Source of the DNA: Antilocapra americana
Lineage: Eukaryota; Chordata; Mammalia; Artiodactyla; Antilocapridae
DNA: 64,000 bases
Assembly (NCBI GenBank): GCA_007570785.1
Contig: ML662465.1
Coordinates: 1,750,957-1,814,956 of the forward strand
Direction of reading: 5' to 3'
Each line of letters begins with the position of its first letter. Position 1 is the stretch's first letter. Positions 22,388 through 34,700 of this stretch are shown here, in pieces. Below the pieces are notes generated by a model that was not told the origin of the DNA, did no database searches, and was given only the letters and a program-made list of their open reading frames with translations. The position numbers and the translations under genes were made by a program.

Positions 22388-22580
22388 GTTGTTGTTCAGT
22401 TGCTAAGTCGTGTCTGATTCTTTGCATCCCCGTGGACGGTAGCACGTCAGGCTTCCCTGTCCTTCACCATCTCCTGGAGTTGCCTCAAATTCACGTTCAC
22501 TGAGTTGGTGATGTTACCTAACCATCTCATCCTCTGCTTCCCTCTTCACCTTCAATCCTTCCCAGCATCAGGTTATTTAA
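22388..22580 (-). mobile_element. BovB LINE 3' end fragment
   Basis: gttgttcagttgctaagtcg to ccttcccagcatcaggttat; about 190 bp with an internal deletion relative to the copy at 171-470. Confidence 0.82.
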
Positions 22581-22777
22581 AACCTCCCAAGTGATACGAA
22601 CATGCTGTGACATTTGTGAACCACTGACATCAAGCATCCAGCCCAAGGCCTCGCATCACTCAGGTTCTGATACCTGCTTGCTGTCACTGCAGTCACGCAG
22701 GTGTATGTGGGGGGTGAGGGGTGGGCAGGGAGGGTCCCATTAAAAGAGGGCATGTCTTCATCAAAAGTCATTACCCA

Positions 22778-22895
22778 GGGACTTCCCTGGTAGTCCAGTG
22801 GCTAAGACTCTGAGTTCCCAACGCAGGAGGTCTGGGTTTGATCCCTGGTTAGGGAACTAGAACCAACACGCTGCAACTAAGACCTGACATACCAA

Positions 22896-22897
<2 letters not shown>
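22778..22897 (+). mobile_element. CHR-type tRNA-Glu SINE, short form
   Basis: cttccctggtagtccagtgg, then gttagggaactagaaccaac, running into a CA repeat. Confidence 0.87.

Positions 22898-22938
<41 letters not shown>
22898..22938. repeat. (CA)n microsatellite
   Basis: About 20 CA units with one interruption. It lies in the A-rich junction between two opposed CHR SINEs and probably grew from a SINE tail. Confidence 0.95.
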
Positions 22939-22942
<4 letters not shown>

Positions 22943-22954
22943 CACATATATTTA

Positions 22955-23277
22955 AATTTTATTTATTTTTATTTTTTGCCTGTGTTGGGTCTTCCTTGCT
23001 GTGCAAGCTTTTCTCTAGTTGCAGCGAGCAAGGGCTTCTCTGCAGATGCAGTTTGTGGGCTTCTCAGTGCAGTGGCTTCTATGGTTGCAAAGCACGGTCT
23101 CTAGGCCACAAGGGTTTCAGTAGTTGTAGTTCCGGGCTCTAGAGCACAGTCTCAATAGTTGTAGCACATGGGCTTAGTTGTTCCAGGGCATGTGGGATCT
23201 TCCTGGATCGGAAATTGAACCCATATCTCCTGAATTGGCAGGCAAATTATTTACCACTGAGCCACCAGAAAAGCCCT
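22955..23277 (-). mobile_element. CHR-type tRNA-Glu SINE, full length
   Basis: ctgtgttgggtcttccttgc to ccactgagccaccagaaaag; inverted relative to the copy at 22778. Confidence 0.9.
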
Positions 23278-23419
23278 AATTTTTTTTAAATGCCCATTGT
23301 TGCCTTATAGGAATAAGGAAGGACTCGATGTTGCCACTCTCCATTTTGCAGAGAAGCCAGAAGTCTGCATTTTTTTGTGTGAAATCTCTCAATTTTTTAA
23401 TGTAATCACCTGATTTGGG

Positions 23420-23632
23420 GCTTTCCAGGTGGCTCAGTGGTAATGAATCTGCCTGGCAAAGCAGGAGACACAGGTTCAATCACTGGATTGGGAAAAAACC
23501 CATGGAGAAGGCCATGGCTACCCACTCCAGTATTCTGGCCTGGGAAATGCCATGGACAGAGGAGCCTGGCAGACTATAGTCCATAGGACTGCAAAAGAGT
23601 CAGACCTGACTTAGAGACTAAAGAACAACAAC
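23420..23632 (+). mobile_element. Bov-tA SINE
   Basis: Head ctttccaggtggctcagtgg, body to acctgacttagagactaaag. Confidence 0.92.
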
Positions 23633-24229
23633 GCTTAATTTTAAAAGATTGTCTTGGTGTATGGGCCAAATAAAATACAACTTTGGAGCTGAAAGTGGCC
23701 TGGCAAGCTCATTGAGAACAGCTTCTCACCCTCCCTTTGCAGTGCTGGCCGACCATCATGCAGGATGGTACCCAGTCCCCACTCAGGATACAAACTGCCC
23801 ATCCAGGATGCTGTCCTGTATACCCTACCCCCGAAGGAACATGACACTGAACATGACAAGCAGGACCCTGTCTGCTTGTTCTCACCAGCTTGTCTTTCCC
23901 TTGCCTTTCATGGGGACAGAGCTTCCTCTATACCTGGCATCCTGCGTAAGGCACAGAGAGTCAGGAAGTGCAGACTTCACAGACTACGTGGGCAGGAATG
24001 CGGAAAGAGGAGGTGGGTGGAAAGGCATGTTATAATGTGCAGGATGAGCGTCCTGGCAGCTTGCTATTAGTTTCTTTCTCTTGTTTTTCTAACCAAACAA
24101 AAGTCATGTTAAGAAAGTCAGCACTCTCTTTTTCAGAGGGCCTCAAACCGTTTTAAACATCTTTCAGGATTAAACTTGGATGTTGTGATAAACAACCCCA
24201 TTCTCTGTTTTCCCTCACTTGAAGCATTT
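23633..24229. other. Intronic sequence, nothing recognised
   Basis: The 128-codon + frame at 23649-24035 and its overlapping frame show no domain or family resemblance; judged chance. Confidence 0.4.
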
Positions 24230-24485
24230 TTCAGAGGAGTGATGTGAAACGCTCTCCACGGCTGGCATGATGGGAGTAGCCAGGAAAGCGGCAATTAGGG
24301 GAGTCCTGTTGCCAAGGAGAGAGAGGAGGGGAGGGGGAAAGTGTCTGTGCTAGTTATCGGCTGCCTTGCTCCATCATTTTCCAGTGAATTTCATAATGCG
24401 GATAAATAAGATGTTGTCATTACACAATCAAAGGCCTCAGGTTTAAACAATTCATTCCTGGCCTTAGAGGACTGGTACTCACTCT
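24230..24485. promoter_or_regulatory. Candidate conserved noncoding element
   Basis: Repeat-free AT-rich block with cataatgcggataaataaga, tcaaaggcct and gtttaaacaattc; resembles single-copy conserved enhancer sequence. Conservation was not measured. Confidence 0.3.
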
Positions 24486-24787
24486 TGGTCATTTAATCAG
24501 GGGAGACCAGGTGCCTGCAGGCCAGTGCTCACTCCCATTCTGGCTTCTCCACCCTGAGGTTTCTGGAAGGATCTTCATGGAGACAGGCATATCTGCTTTT
24601 TTCTTTTTTGATTTTCAGGTTTTGTTTTATTTCTCATGATAAAAATCAGTACATAAAACACAAAGGAAAAAAAAAACAAAAACCACTTCCATAATCTTAT
24701 TGCCCAGATGAAACAACTGCAAATATTTTCTTTCAATGAATCAATCGTGAATTTTAAGAACAGCATGAAAAAAACCACCTAAAGCAG
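24486..24787. other. Intronic sequence, nothing recognised
   Basis: Includes an A-rich run near 24668. No feature. Confidence 0.4.
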
Positions 24788-25325
24788 CAGTGATCCCCAA
24801 CCTTTTTGGCACCAGGGGCCGATTCTGTGGATGATAAAGAATCTGCCTGCGATGCAGGAGACTCCAGGTTGGAACCCTGGGTTGGGAAGATCCCTTGGTG
24901 GAGGAAATGGCAACCCACTGCCTGGGAAATCCCATGGACAGAGGAGCCTGACGGGCTAATGTCCATAGGGTTGCAAAGAGTCAGACATGACAGAGGGATT
25001 AACACTTTTGCTTTCAGTTTTTCTGCAGATCAGGGTGGCATGGGGGGAGCAGTGAGGATGGGGAGAGGAATGGCTTATGATTCTCATAAGGTCCCTAGAT
25101 CCCTCGCATGGGCATTTCACAGCAGGGTTCAAACTCCCATGGGAATCTAATGCCACTGCTGATTGACAGGATATGGAGCTCAGGCGGTGACGAGAGTGAT
25201 GGGGGAGCAGCTGTAAATACAGACGAAGCTTCACTTGCTCACCTGCTGCCCTCTTGCTGTGCAGCTTGGTTCCTAACAGGCCATGGACTGGTACCAGTCT
25301 ATGGCCTGGGGGCTGGGGACCCCTG
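24788..25325 (+). mobile_element. hAT-like MER DNA transposon with a nested SINE
   Basis: The terminal inverted repeats are legible: CAGTGATCCCCAACC at the left, GGCTGGGGACCCCTG at the right. Interior ccctagatccctcgcatggg and gtaaatacagacgaagcttc are typical. A Bov-tA interrupts it at 24829-25017. No transposase coding. Confidence 0.82.
24829..25017 (+). mobile_element. Bov-tA SINE, partial head (nested)
   Basis: Begins inside the head (gataaagaatctgcctgcga) and runs to gtcagacatgacagagggat. Confidence 0.88.
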
Positions 25326-25984
25326 ACCTAAAGTATTTCTACTCTGTATATTCAAAAGGACTTTCATGTTGGATACTCCTTCAGAAAAATGCCCCCACCA
25401 GAAAGGAGTGGGGAGATCCACCCCAGTGAAGCCCCCTCTGGGGGCTGGCATGGCAGTCTTCTTAGCATCCAAGTTCCTCGGTTATCACCCAGCCCTCAGC
25501 CCGGGCAGGTCGATTATACGGGAAGGAAAGCCATGCTGGCTGTTCTGACCACAGCTGAGAGAGGAGGTGATAGGAGACAGGATGAGAGCCGTAGTCAGGA
25601 ACACAGGGCCCTCTGCAGGCCCACCCCAACCCGCCGCCTCAGAGCTGGCTGGGGCGAGGCCATCACAGCAGCAGCAGCACCACGAGCTACAGAGAGAAGA
25701 ATCAGGTCCTGTGGCCGTTTAAGCCCCTGGGTGCATCTGAGCCAGGGAAGTTTCCTTCTGTCTTTGGAATCAGGTCTGACTCACAATCAGTCAAGAGTGT
25801 GGGTACTGAAGTATTGACGAATTTCAGGATCGGTCGATATAGGTGACGAGCACCCAAGACTTCAGACCCCTGCTCCCATCAGCCGCTAAATAAGACTCAA
25901 ACGTAAACTCCCACAGGCTTGGGGCTCAATGGAAGGGCCCTTCGGTCATTCACGGATCCTACCTGCCACTTGCCCCACTCATGC
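25326..25984. other. Intronic sequence; short CAG run at 25668-25680
   Basis: The 142-codon + frame at 25389-25817 shows no family resemblance and no conserved start; judged chance. Confidence 0.4.
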
Positions 25985-26305
25985 TCAATGACCTTGCAGC
26001 TTTCCTTATTCGTATCTTTCTGCCTTTGACCACGCTGTTTTTCTGGCCTGGAAAACTACTCACTCTCAAGAGTTAACCTTTACATCAGCTTTTCTGCCAA
26101 ACCTTTCTTGATACCACTGGCAGAGGTAGGTGATCCCTTTTCTGTATTGAAATCCTACCCGGTACTTTCACACTGTAGAGTGATGATCTCATGGCACACC
26201 CCTTCCATGGTGCTGTGCACACCTTAAATCAAGGACTGTCTCTCATCCTTCCCTTAGTCTTAGCCCTGGGGCCTAGCACAGTGCCAGTGGGCGCAGTGTA
26301 GTGAA
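25985..26305 (+). mobile_element. L2 LINE 3' end
   Basis: caaggactgtctctcatcct and ggggcctagcacagtgccag are the L2 terminal phrases. Confidence 0.65.
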
Positions 26306-26324
26306 TTTAAACATTTTCAAGAAT

Positions 26325-26822
26325 GGTTAGTTTCAAGTATGTGGTATATTTCAATATTTTGTAGCTCTTCCCATGAAGAACTGGGGAAGTTGGGGTTGGG
26401 AACCCAAATCCTCTTGAATCTGTGTTGACCTTGCGATCTGCTTTAAAGAATAGAAAGTAGCAGAAATGACACCATTCAAGTGCTGAGCCTAGGGCTCAGG
26501 AGTTTCTGAGTCTTCCACTCTGATACTCCTGAACCTCTGAACCCCTATGTGAACAAACCTGTCTAACTTGCTGGAGGAGGGGAGGACATTGGAGGAGAAT
26601 TAAAGCACCCTAACTGATGCTCAGGCAGCCCCAGGGTGACACAGCTGTTAATGGCCAGTGCATAAATAAAGCCAGCTGTGGTCAGCAAGGCCTGGCCCAT
26701 CAGCAGAATCTTCAGGGGAAGCTGAGCCCAAATCGCTGACCCTCAGAATTGTGAACTAAATCCATAGTTGTTTCAAGTCACTAAAATCTGGGCGACTTGT
26801 TATACAGCCATGACTGACTGAT
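26325..26822 (+). mobile_element. MLT1-type (ERVL-MaLR) solo LTR
   Basis: Ends ctcagaattgtgaactaaat then tttcaagtcactaaaatctg and cttgttatacagccatgact, the MaLR LTR 3' end; the preceding 450 bp fit an MLT1 body. An ancient non-coding remnant. Confidence 0.7.
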
Positions 26823-27010
26823 ACATTCAGTAAGAGATTATTATTAGTGACCCTGGATTGATAACTCCAGTCTCTAACTATCATTGGATCAAGGATTCAA
26901 GCTAGAAACTCAGAAAAGGAGACCTAGGGGTCCTTAAATCACCAGACCATTCCCTCAGATCCTTTTAAATTCAGTTGCCTCCCACCAGCCCTCATCAGTG
27001 GCTCATTTAC

Positions 27011-27066
27011 CTCCTTTTTCTCCCGAGAGCAGGACCGGCTTCTCTCAGCCTTCCGCAGAGTCTGAC
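27011..27066 (-). CDS. KATNIP: KATNIP coding exon 2 (56 nt)
   Basis: On the - strand a pyrimidine-rich tract ending ctacag is followed by GT CAG ACT CTG CGG and then AAG GCT GAG AGA, ending GAG AAA AAG GAG before the donor gtaaat (27010-27005). GT completes Gly3 begun in exon 1. The encoded QTLRKAERSRSCSREKKE matches the recalled human sequence at 17 of 18 positions. Confidence 0.87.
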
Positions 27067-28666
27067 CTGTAGCAGTTCAAAAGCAGAACCAGAGATTAAG
27101 GCTGTTTTAAAACAGCTAGTTTATCACCAAAAAAGCTTTTTATTTGCAAAACTGAATAGACGGGACCAATCATAATCAAATGATTTTAAGAAAATGTAGC
27201 CTATTATGATAATGGGAAAATGGCATACTTTTGAAATAGACCAACGGCAATGAAATGGTAATTCACACACTCACATTATTTGACTATAATGAACAAAGCC
27301 TCCGCTCTTTAATCTAGAACATTATCTGCACTTTGCAAGGGCCGACAGACTGTAGTTTTTCCCAGTCGAATTACATTTTTATTAAATTGTTTTGGAATTA
27401 TATAAAATGCCTTCCACCGTGCGCATACACATAACCTTTGATGAGTGCATGCCAAGATGTAGTGCCAAACCTCCGATCTCGCCACACAGGTGCTGGTGCA
27501 AACGTGAATTAGCAGTAATCACCCCCATTTCACATAATGGGGCAATTTCAGAGAGAACTATTGCTTTTCTCAGAAAACTAGAAGACTAACATTGAAGGTA
27601 TGCATACATTTCACAGATCAACATCAGGATGTTTAAATACGCTTCTCCAAATGCAGTTTTTACAACTTTGATGGAAGCGGCCATCATGAAAGGAGTCCTT
27701 GATGGAAAATTCATGAATCGCTTTGGTTTTAGAACATAAGAGCACGTTGTCAGTATGTCTCGCAAATTGTCCAGCTTCACTGTACAATCTGAATAGAATG
27801 TGGCTATCTGTATAGAATGTCACAACCACAAGTCCCATAACGAGGAGCACTCTGAAGATGGGAACGAAAAGGCTGAGTGATGACTTATTGAGAGGCAAGA
27901 GATGTCGACAGAGTCAGAGAGGAAAGACTTTCTTTTTTAAATTCATTTGGCTGCACCGGGTCTTTGTTGTGGCACATGGGATCTCGTTCCCTGACAGGGG
28001 ATTAAACCCAGGCTCCTTGAACTGGGAGCACGAAGTCTTAGCCATGGACTGCCAGGTAAGTCCCAGATGTTAACCTCCCCATGTGGTCACTTCCAATGGG
28101 TCCACGTGTGAGTAAGACACAGAGAGCCGCTCACAGCTGGTAAAAAAGCTCAGGTCAAGGGATGAGGCTCTTTCCAAAAAAAAGGATAAGGGAAAAAGCA
28201 ATGGTGCAAAGATGAACCTCTGACACTGGCCAAACTTTGGAGCCAATATATAAGAGGATGTAGAAAAGAGGCAGCTATTTGTAGGAGACCCTGGGTAATA
28301 CAGTATCACGGTTTAGCAGGCACCTCTGGAGGTATCTGCTCAGCTCATGATGGCACCCTAGACTGCTTCCTTCTCTCTTTCTTCCCCCCTATCCCCAGAG
28401 TGGTCCTGTGGCAGCCATGACCGTACATGACCCCACACCCTGAATCTGGTATGCTCCACTGGGTATGGGCCCTTGACCCAATCACAGCCAATGAGAATCC
28501 CAGCCCCTAACACTTGAAACTGATTCTGAGAGAGAGAGGAGAGGGCTAGCTCCACGTGTGAACAGCCACCAGCCATTAACAGAGAATGACAAGACAGAGT
28601 GAGTGGATCTGAAACCCACAGCATGATGCCTTTGTGTTTCACAGACACCTACTTTGATTAGGTTCT

Positions 28667-28707
<41 letters not shown>

Positions 28708-31700
28708 TTTTTTTCTTCCATTTTTGGCCTTAAGACAAAGAACTTGGGGTTTTAAAGATGAAAAAGAGCCCAGAAAAGGACTTCTCTGGTGGTCCAGTGA
28801 TTGCAAATCCAACTGCTAACACAGGGGACATGGGTTCGATCCCTGGTCTGGTAAAATTTCACATGCCTTGGGGCAACTAAGCCCTTGAGCCTAAACGTCT
28901 GAAGCCTTCGAGTGCTAGAGCCCATGTTCCGCAACAAAAGAAGCCACTGCAAGGAGAAACCCACGCACTGCAACTAGAGAAAGCCCAGCACAGCCAAAAT
29001 TAAATTTATTAATTACTTTTTAAAAAAAAGCCCAGAAAAAGATACCACTGTGATGCAGGATGCCCATAGCAGGGGAGGTTTTACATGTGTGGACAGCGGG
29101 TAGACAAAAACATTGGGTACTTTGTACTTAATTTCCCTATGAACCTAAATCTGCTCCATAAAATAAAATTTATTGACTTAAAAAAAATAGCCCGGGATCT
29201 AGGGATCAGGTGATCCAGGTTGTCATGTCGATTTTAACCTTACTTCTGATCCCTAATGCTCTGGGGCAGGAGCTAGGGTGGACGGCTCCTGCAAACCCTT
29301 GTCCACACCTGCTCTGGCTGTTGGTTGAGGGCCTCTGGGTCAGCCCTAAGGTGGACCAGAGAGGAGAACATACCAGGTAGCAGGCCATGCAATGAGGAGC
29401 CGGGAGCTGGAAGGGGACAGAGCAGACTGGAGACCGGGGCTGCTGGGCTGACAGATCAGGGAGTTCTAGCAGTCGGTAAGATGCCTGCAGAGCCAAGCGA
29501 AGCCCAGGGCAAGGGTAGGGAGCAGGTGGGAAACAAAGCTGGTTCAGGGTGAAAACAGCAGACCCCAGAGTCCGGTGGAGGCCCTTCACGTGCTGGTCAC
29601 ATACATGCATTAGGATCCAGTCCAGTGGGTCGCTGACATGTTATGAGATCTTAGATAACTCACAGGATCCAACAGGTTCTCTCTGGGCCATATTTTCTTT
29701 CAATTTTTTTTTTTTTAATGAGAATTAGACTGAATCACTTAATGAGTTTGCTTTCCACCTCTAAAATTCTGTGATACCAATAAAGAGTAATAAAGAAAAT
29801 TAGAGTGGGCCATAAAAAGAAAATATTAATGCAAAGAACAGAGAGCTTAACCACTGAAATTTGCAAGCGAATTTCTCTATCGGAGTTAATTAGAAGCTTC
29901 TTTATTCATTAAATTGGAAAACAATTTGCTTATTTTCCAGTGAAGATAATTCACTCCAATTATGCACGTTTGTTATCAAATGCCTCTGTCCTCACATCAC
30001 TGAGCCCCTCTCCTCTCCAGGTAGCTCAGTGTGGAGATGGCTCCTTCTCCCCACGGACAGAGGTAACCAGATTACATGACGCCTGTCTACTGCACTTAGC
30101 TCCTCTGAGTAGCTTCCTACCAAGATTTCATTTTATCCTCACGACGACTCAGGGACGGGGGAGGAAGGTGACATTAACATCAATATATGCTCTTGCGAAA
30201 TGAAGGGGCTGTTCCTCCGCATTTTGCAAGGTGACCTGCCAGCTGCAGCCAGAAAACAATAAATAAGGCCAAATGTAAATACTATATGTGCACCTCACTT
30301 TAGAAAACAGATGTGAGCCTGGGGAAAAGAAAAAAAAAAGTGACTGGATTAAATTGTTATATAACACCATTTTCCCATGTAGGGTTTCAGAGAGATTGTA
30401 TCTGCACTTAGGATTAATTTTCAATGGTTGGAAGATTCTGACACTTCAGTTTTACTTTGCTCTAGCTGCAGATAATAATATTCATCGCTGCCATTTAGAG
30501 GGAAGTTGCATTTTCCTTGGATGTTAGATTCTGAAGTCGGCAGGCATGGGAAAATCAGTGTCAAAATTCCCCTTGGCAAAGAGTCTTAAACATCTCATAA
30601 AGAACAGTCTCCAGGACACAAGATTTTATACCCACTGATGTAGACCTATGTACATGTGTAATATTTGGTGCATTTGGAAATGCATGGTGTGTGATAAAAG
30701 ACAGATGCAAAATATAACTTTATGACATTTCTAATTAAACTGTTTTTAATTTTTCATGATCTATGCTTTTTTTTTACATATTCATTTTTATTTATTTGTT
30801 TGCCTGTGCCACGTCTTAGTTGTGACACGTGGGATTTCTGATCTCAGTTATGGCATGTGAGATCTCTAGCTGCAGCAGGAGGAATCTATTTCCCGGACCA
30901 GGGATGGAATGCAGCTTCCCCTGCTTTGGGAGGTGTGGAGTCTTAGCCACTGGACCACCAGGGAAGTCCCTAAGTTATAACTATTGTAATTATTTCCCTC
31001 TATTTTTTTGTCTTGGGGTAGGAAGAACTTGTCAGAGGTCGGGGCACAAACCGGGTACCAATATGATGAAGGTTAAATGTTCTGGATAGGACACCTACTA
31101 AGGACCAGGTTCTATGCACCAGCTTCATCTGTATTCACACATCCACTCCTCCAGGTCAGGAGTCAATAGACTTTCTCTATAAAGAGCCAGAGAATAAAAT
31201 TTTTTTTAAAAATTTATAGGTCATAAAGTCATGCAGTTTTAAGGTCTCTGGTGCAACAACTCAACTCTGCCATTGGAGGGTGAAAATAGCCATTGAGGAT
31301 ATGTAAACAAACCAGTATAGGAGGGCTCTCCAGGTGGCTCAATGGTAAAGCATCCACCTGCCAAGCAGGAGACCTGGATTGGATCCCTGAAGAAGTTTAT
31401 TTCTTCTGCTGTCCAAATACTAGGGTTCATCCTGTTCTCATTTTATGTATCTATGTCATTTCATTTAAATGGCAAATATCCCACTGAGATGCCACTTCAT
31501 CTCAATCATTGGGCTGGCAAAAATCCAGAGATATGACAATATACTGCTGACCAGAGCTGGGAAGTAGGCCCTTTAGAGCACTGTTGGGAGAAGTATAAAA
31601 TGATATAGGCTCTGTGGAGGGGATTTTGGCAACATCTTCAGAAAGGCTTTTGGCAGTATCCCTTTAAGCTAGCAATATCATTTCTAGGAATCAACTGGGA

Positions 31701-34700
31701 AGAAATACCTCTACAAACAGGAAACAAATGCATGCACGAGGTAGTCACTGCATCGTAATTTGCAATGGAAAATATGAGAAGTGACCTATAAGTCTATCAC
31801 AGCGGGGGACTGGCTGAATAAATACGGTGGATCCACACAAGGGAATGGAATACTGGGTGAGAGAATGGCAAGCTGATAAGATGGCCATATGTTCCATGAA
31901 AAACTCGAGGGGCAGAAACTTGACATTATATGATTCTTTTCTCTGTGAAAGAGGGAAAATAAGACTGTATCGGTTCTATTTATACCAAGAACCACCTGGA
32001 AAGCATATGCATGAGGGTGACTGCTCAATGTAAACAATTTATATTGTTTTTATTTTTGAAGGATTTAGATGGATATATTTCCTATTCAGGAAACTAAAAT
32101 ATTTCGCTGTACAGCAGGAACTAACACAACCATGCAAAGCAACTAAACTCCAAAACAAACAAAAAAAAAATTAAAAAGCAAGAAACAAAGGAAACCATAC
32201 TATGATTGGAATTGGCATAAGTAATTTAACTAGTATGTCAGAAAATGTGATATATGTGAAAGTCACTCAGTTGTGTTCGACTCTGTGACCCCATGGACTA
32301 TAGCCTGCCAGGCTCCTCTGACTATGGAATTCTCCAGGCCAGAATACTGCAGTGAGTAGCTATTCCCTTCTCTAGGGGATCTTCCCAACCCAGGAATCGA
32401 ACCCAGGTCTTCCTCATTACAAGTGTCTTCTTTACCATCTGAACCACCAGGGAAGCCCAGAAAACATGATACATGGACTGCAACAACAACAAAAAATGTA
32501 TTTTGGACTCTAAAAAAAAAAAGAAACTAAAATAGACTTGAAATATTAAATGTCCAAAAGGTCTGGTTCAGATTTTTTTAAAATATAGTGAAAAATGCTG
32601 TTGACATTCCCATCCAAGGTGCAAGGGAGGGAAAAAATGTAAGCCTCCGTGGACCTTGGGATCCTGTAACTTGCCTGAAAGAAAACACAATCGGAGGACA
32701 AACTGCTTTTTATTTTTTTTGGCTGTACTACGGGATTTCAGCTCCCCAACCAGGGATCAAGCCCACCCCCACCTTCCATTCCCCTCTGCAGTGGAAGCTC
32801 AAAGTCTTAAAACACAGGACCACGGAAGTCGCTAAACTGCCTCTTTCAAGACATCAGTCTGTAATGTGTAAGAGATAAGAATAAAATAAGGACGAAATAT
32901 GATTTCTGGACACTGAAACAATTTCTAAACTAAGCCAGTAGGCTGGTGGTGACCTGTTTGTTTATTTGAGGGTCTTTTTTTTTTTTTTTTTTTTTTAATA
33001 AAACGGCTAGGCAAGGTGAGAAAGGAAAAAGAAAAAAGGAAAGGAAGATTACAACTTGTCCAGATGGGTTGTCTGGGACTCATGATTTCCAAGTATTTGC
33101 TGGGCACCTGCCACTGCCAGGTTCCTCCCCAGGTGACAGTTCTTGGAATTCCCTATCATCTACAACAGGCTTCCCTGGAGGCTCAATCCGTTAAGAATCT
33201 GCCTGCAATGCAGAAAGCCCGCGTTCAATTCCTGGGTAGAGAAGATCCCCTGGAGAAGGGAACGGCAATCCCCTCCAGGATTCTTGCCTGGGAAATCCCA
33301 TGGACAGAGGAGCCTGGTGGGCTGCAGCCCATGGAGTGCCAAAGAGTCAGATATGACTTTAGCAAGTAAACCACCATCACCGTCATAGGCAACAGCAACG
33401 CCACGAAGCTCAGAGAAAGCAAGGTAAGTTGCCCAAGGTCACAGAGCAACAGAGAGAAAGAACTTCGGTTAGCAACCCGTCAGCCTAGCTGCTCCGGGGA
33501 AGGCAATGGCACCCCACTCCAGTACTCTTGCCTGTAAACTCCCATGGACAGAGGAGCCTGGTGGGCTGCAGTCCATGGGGTCGCAAAGAGTCAGACACGA
33601 CTGAGTGACTTCACTTTCACTTTTCATTCTCACGCATTGGAGAAGGAAATGGCAACCCACTCCAGTGTTCTTGCCTGGAGAATCCCAGGGACGGGGGAGC
33701 CTGGTGGGCTGCCGTCTATGGGGTCACACAGAGTCGGACACGACTGAAGTGACTTAGCAGCAGCAGCAGCCGCCTAGCTGCTAATCCGGTGCTCACTCCA
33801 CCTGGCAGTCTGCCTGCCAGTCCTTCTTCAACTCCAGGAATGCAAGTGCCCCAGCCCCACTGACCTTCAGCCCCATCCCAGCTTCCTGAACCTTGATCCT
33901 GGCTTCTACCTACAGCCTCTGCAGAGACATGCGTGACAGAGAAAAATGGCAGGGTGGGGACAGGGCTGAGCCCCTGCCCAGCCTAATGAGGAATCACAAT
34001 TTGTCTCCAGCTGCTGGCTTCCAGGCAGAAATGTGGGCTCAGTTTCATCGGGTGAGGTTCTTTCAGAGGAGCACGGTTTTGTGAGAAAGCTTCTGATTTT
34101 TAAATGTTGACAAGCAATTTAAAAAATGTCAGTGCTCTGGACAGGCCCAGCAAAAGAGGCCTCTTGGGACTTCCTGGGTGGTCCAGTGGTTAAAACGTCT
34201 CTTGCCAGTGCAAGGGGTGTGGGTTTGATCCCTGGTTAGGGAACTAAGATCCCACATGTCTTATGGCGAAAAAACACAAAACCTAATACAGAAACAATAT
34301 TGCAACAAATTCAATAAAGACTTAAAAAGAAGAAGAAGAAGAAGCCTCTAGTTTCCAACCTAACAGACAGCTAGGCAGAAGATGGGAAAATCACTCCTCC
34401 CATTATCTCCTCATCTCTGTGTCATGGACCCTTTCTTGTGCACGTGGGTGGGGAGAGACCTCTTTAAGGAAATCTCATCATAATAACTAAAATCTATTAG
34501 ACAAAGAGCATGACTGTTTGGGAGCCAAGTAAACAAACATTGGCTCCAAGACACACTTTCCTCTTCAAATTCTCCCTGTGCAGCCCCAGGCCGATCCTGG
34601 TCTTTTGAGTTCCATCCTGTTTTCTGAAAACCTGAAACAATATCCCTGTCACTCTTCCTTTGCATCTTCTGTAGAACTGAAATTCCCAGGGCCCAGTTTA

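Noticed and set aside
22577..22771. Possible KATNIP exon 3 (a - strand frame containing TFDED)
   Set aside because: The expected segment around VTDFDEKHDEYL does not match beyond four residues and lacks splice signals in phase.
24151..24180. Possible KATNIP coding words (LKHLK-like) on the - strand
   Set aside because: Two apparent matches are broken by a substitution and a stop; judged chance.
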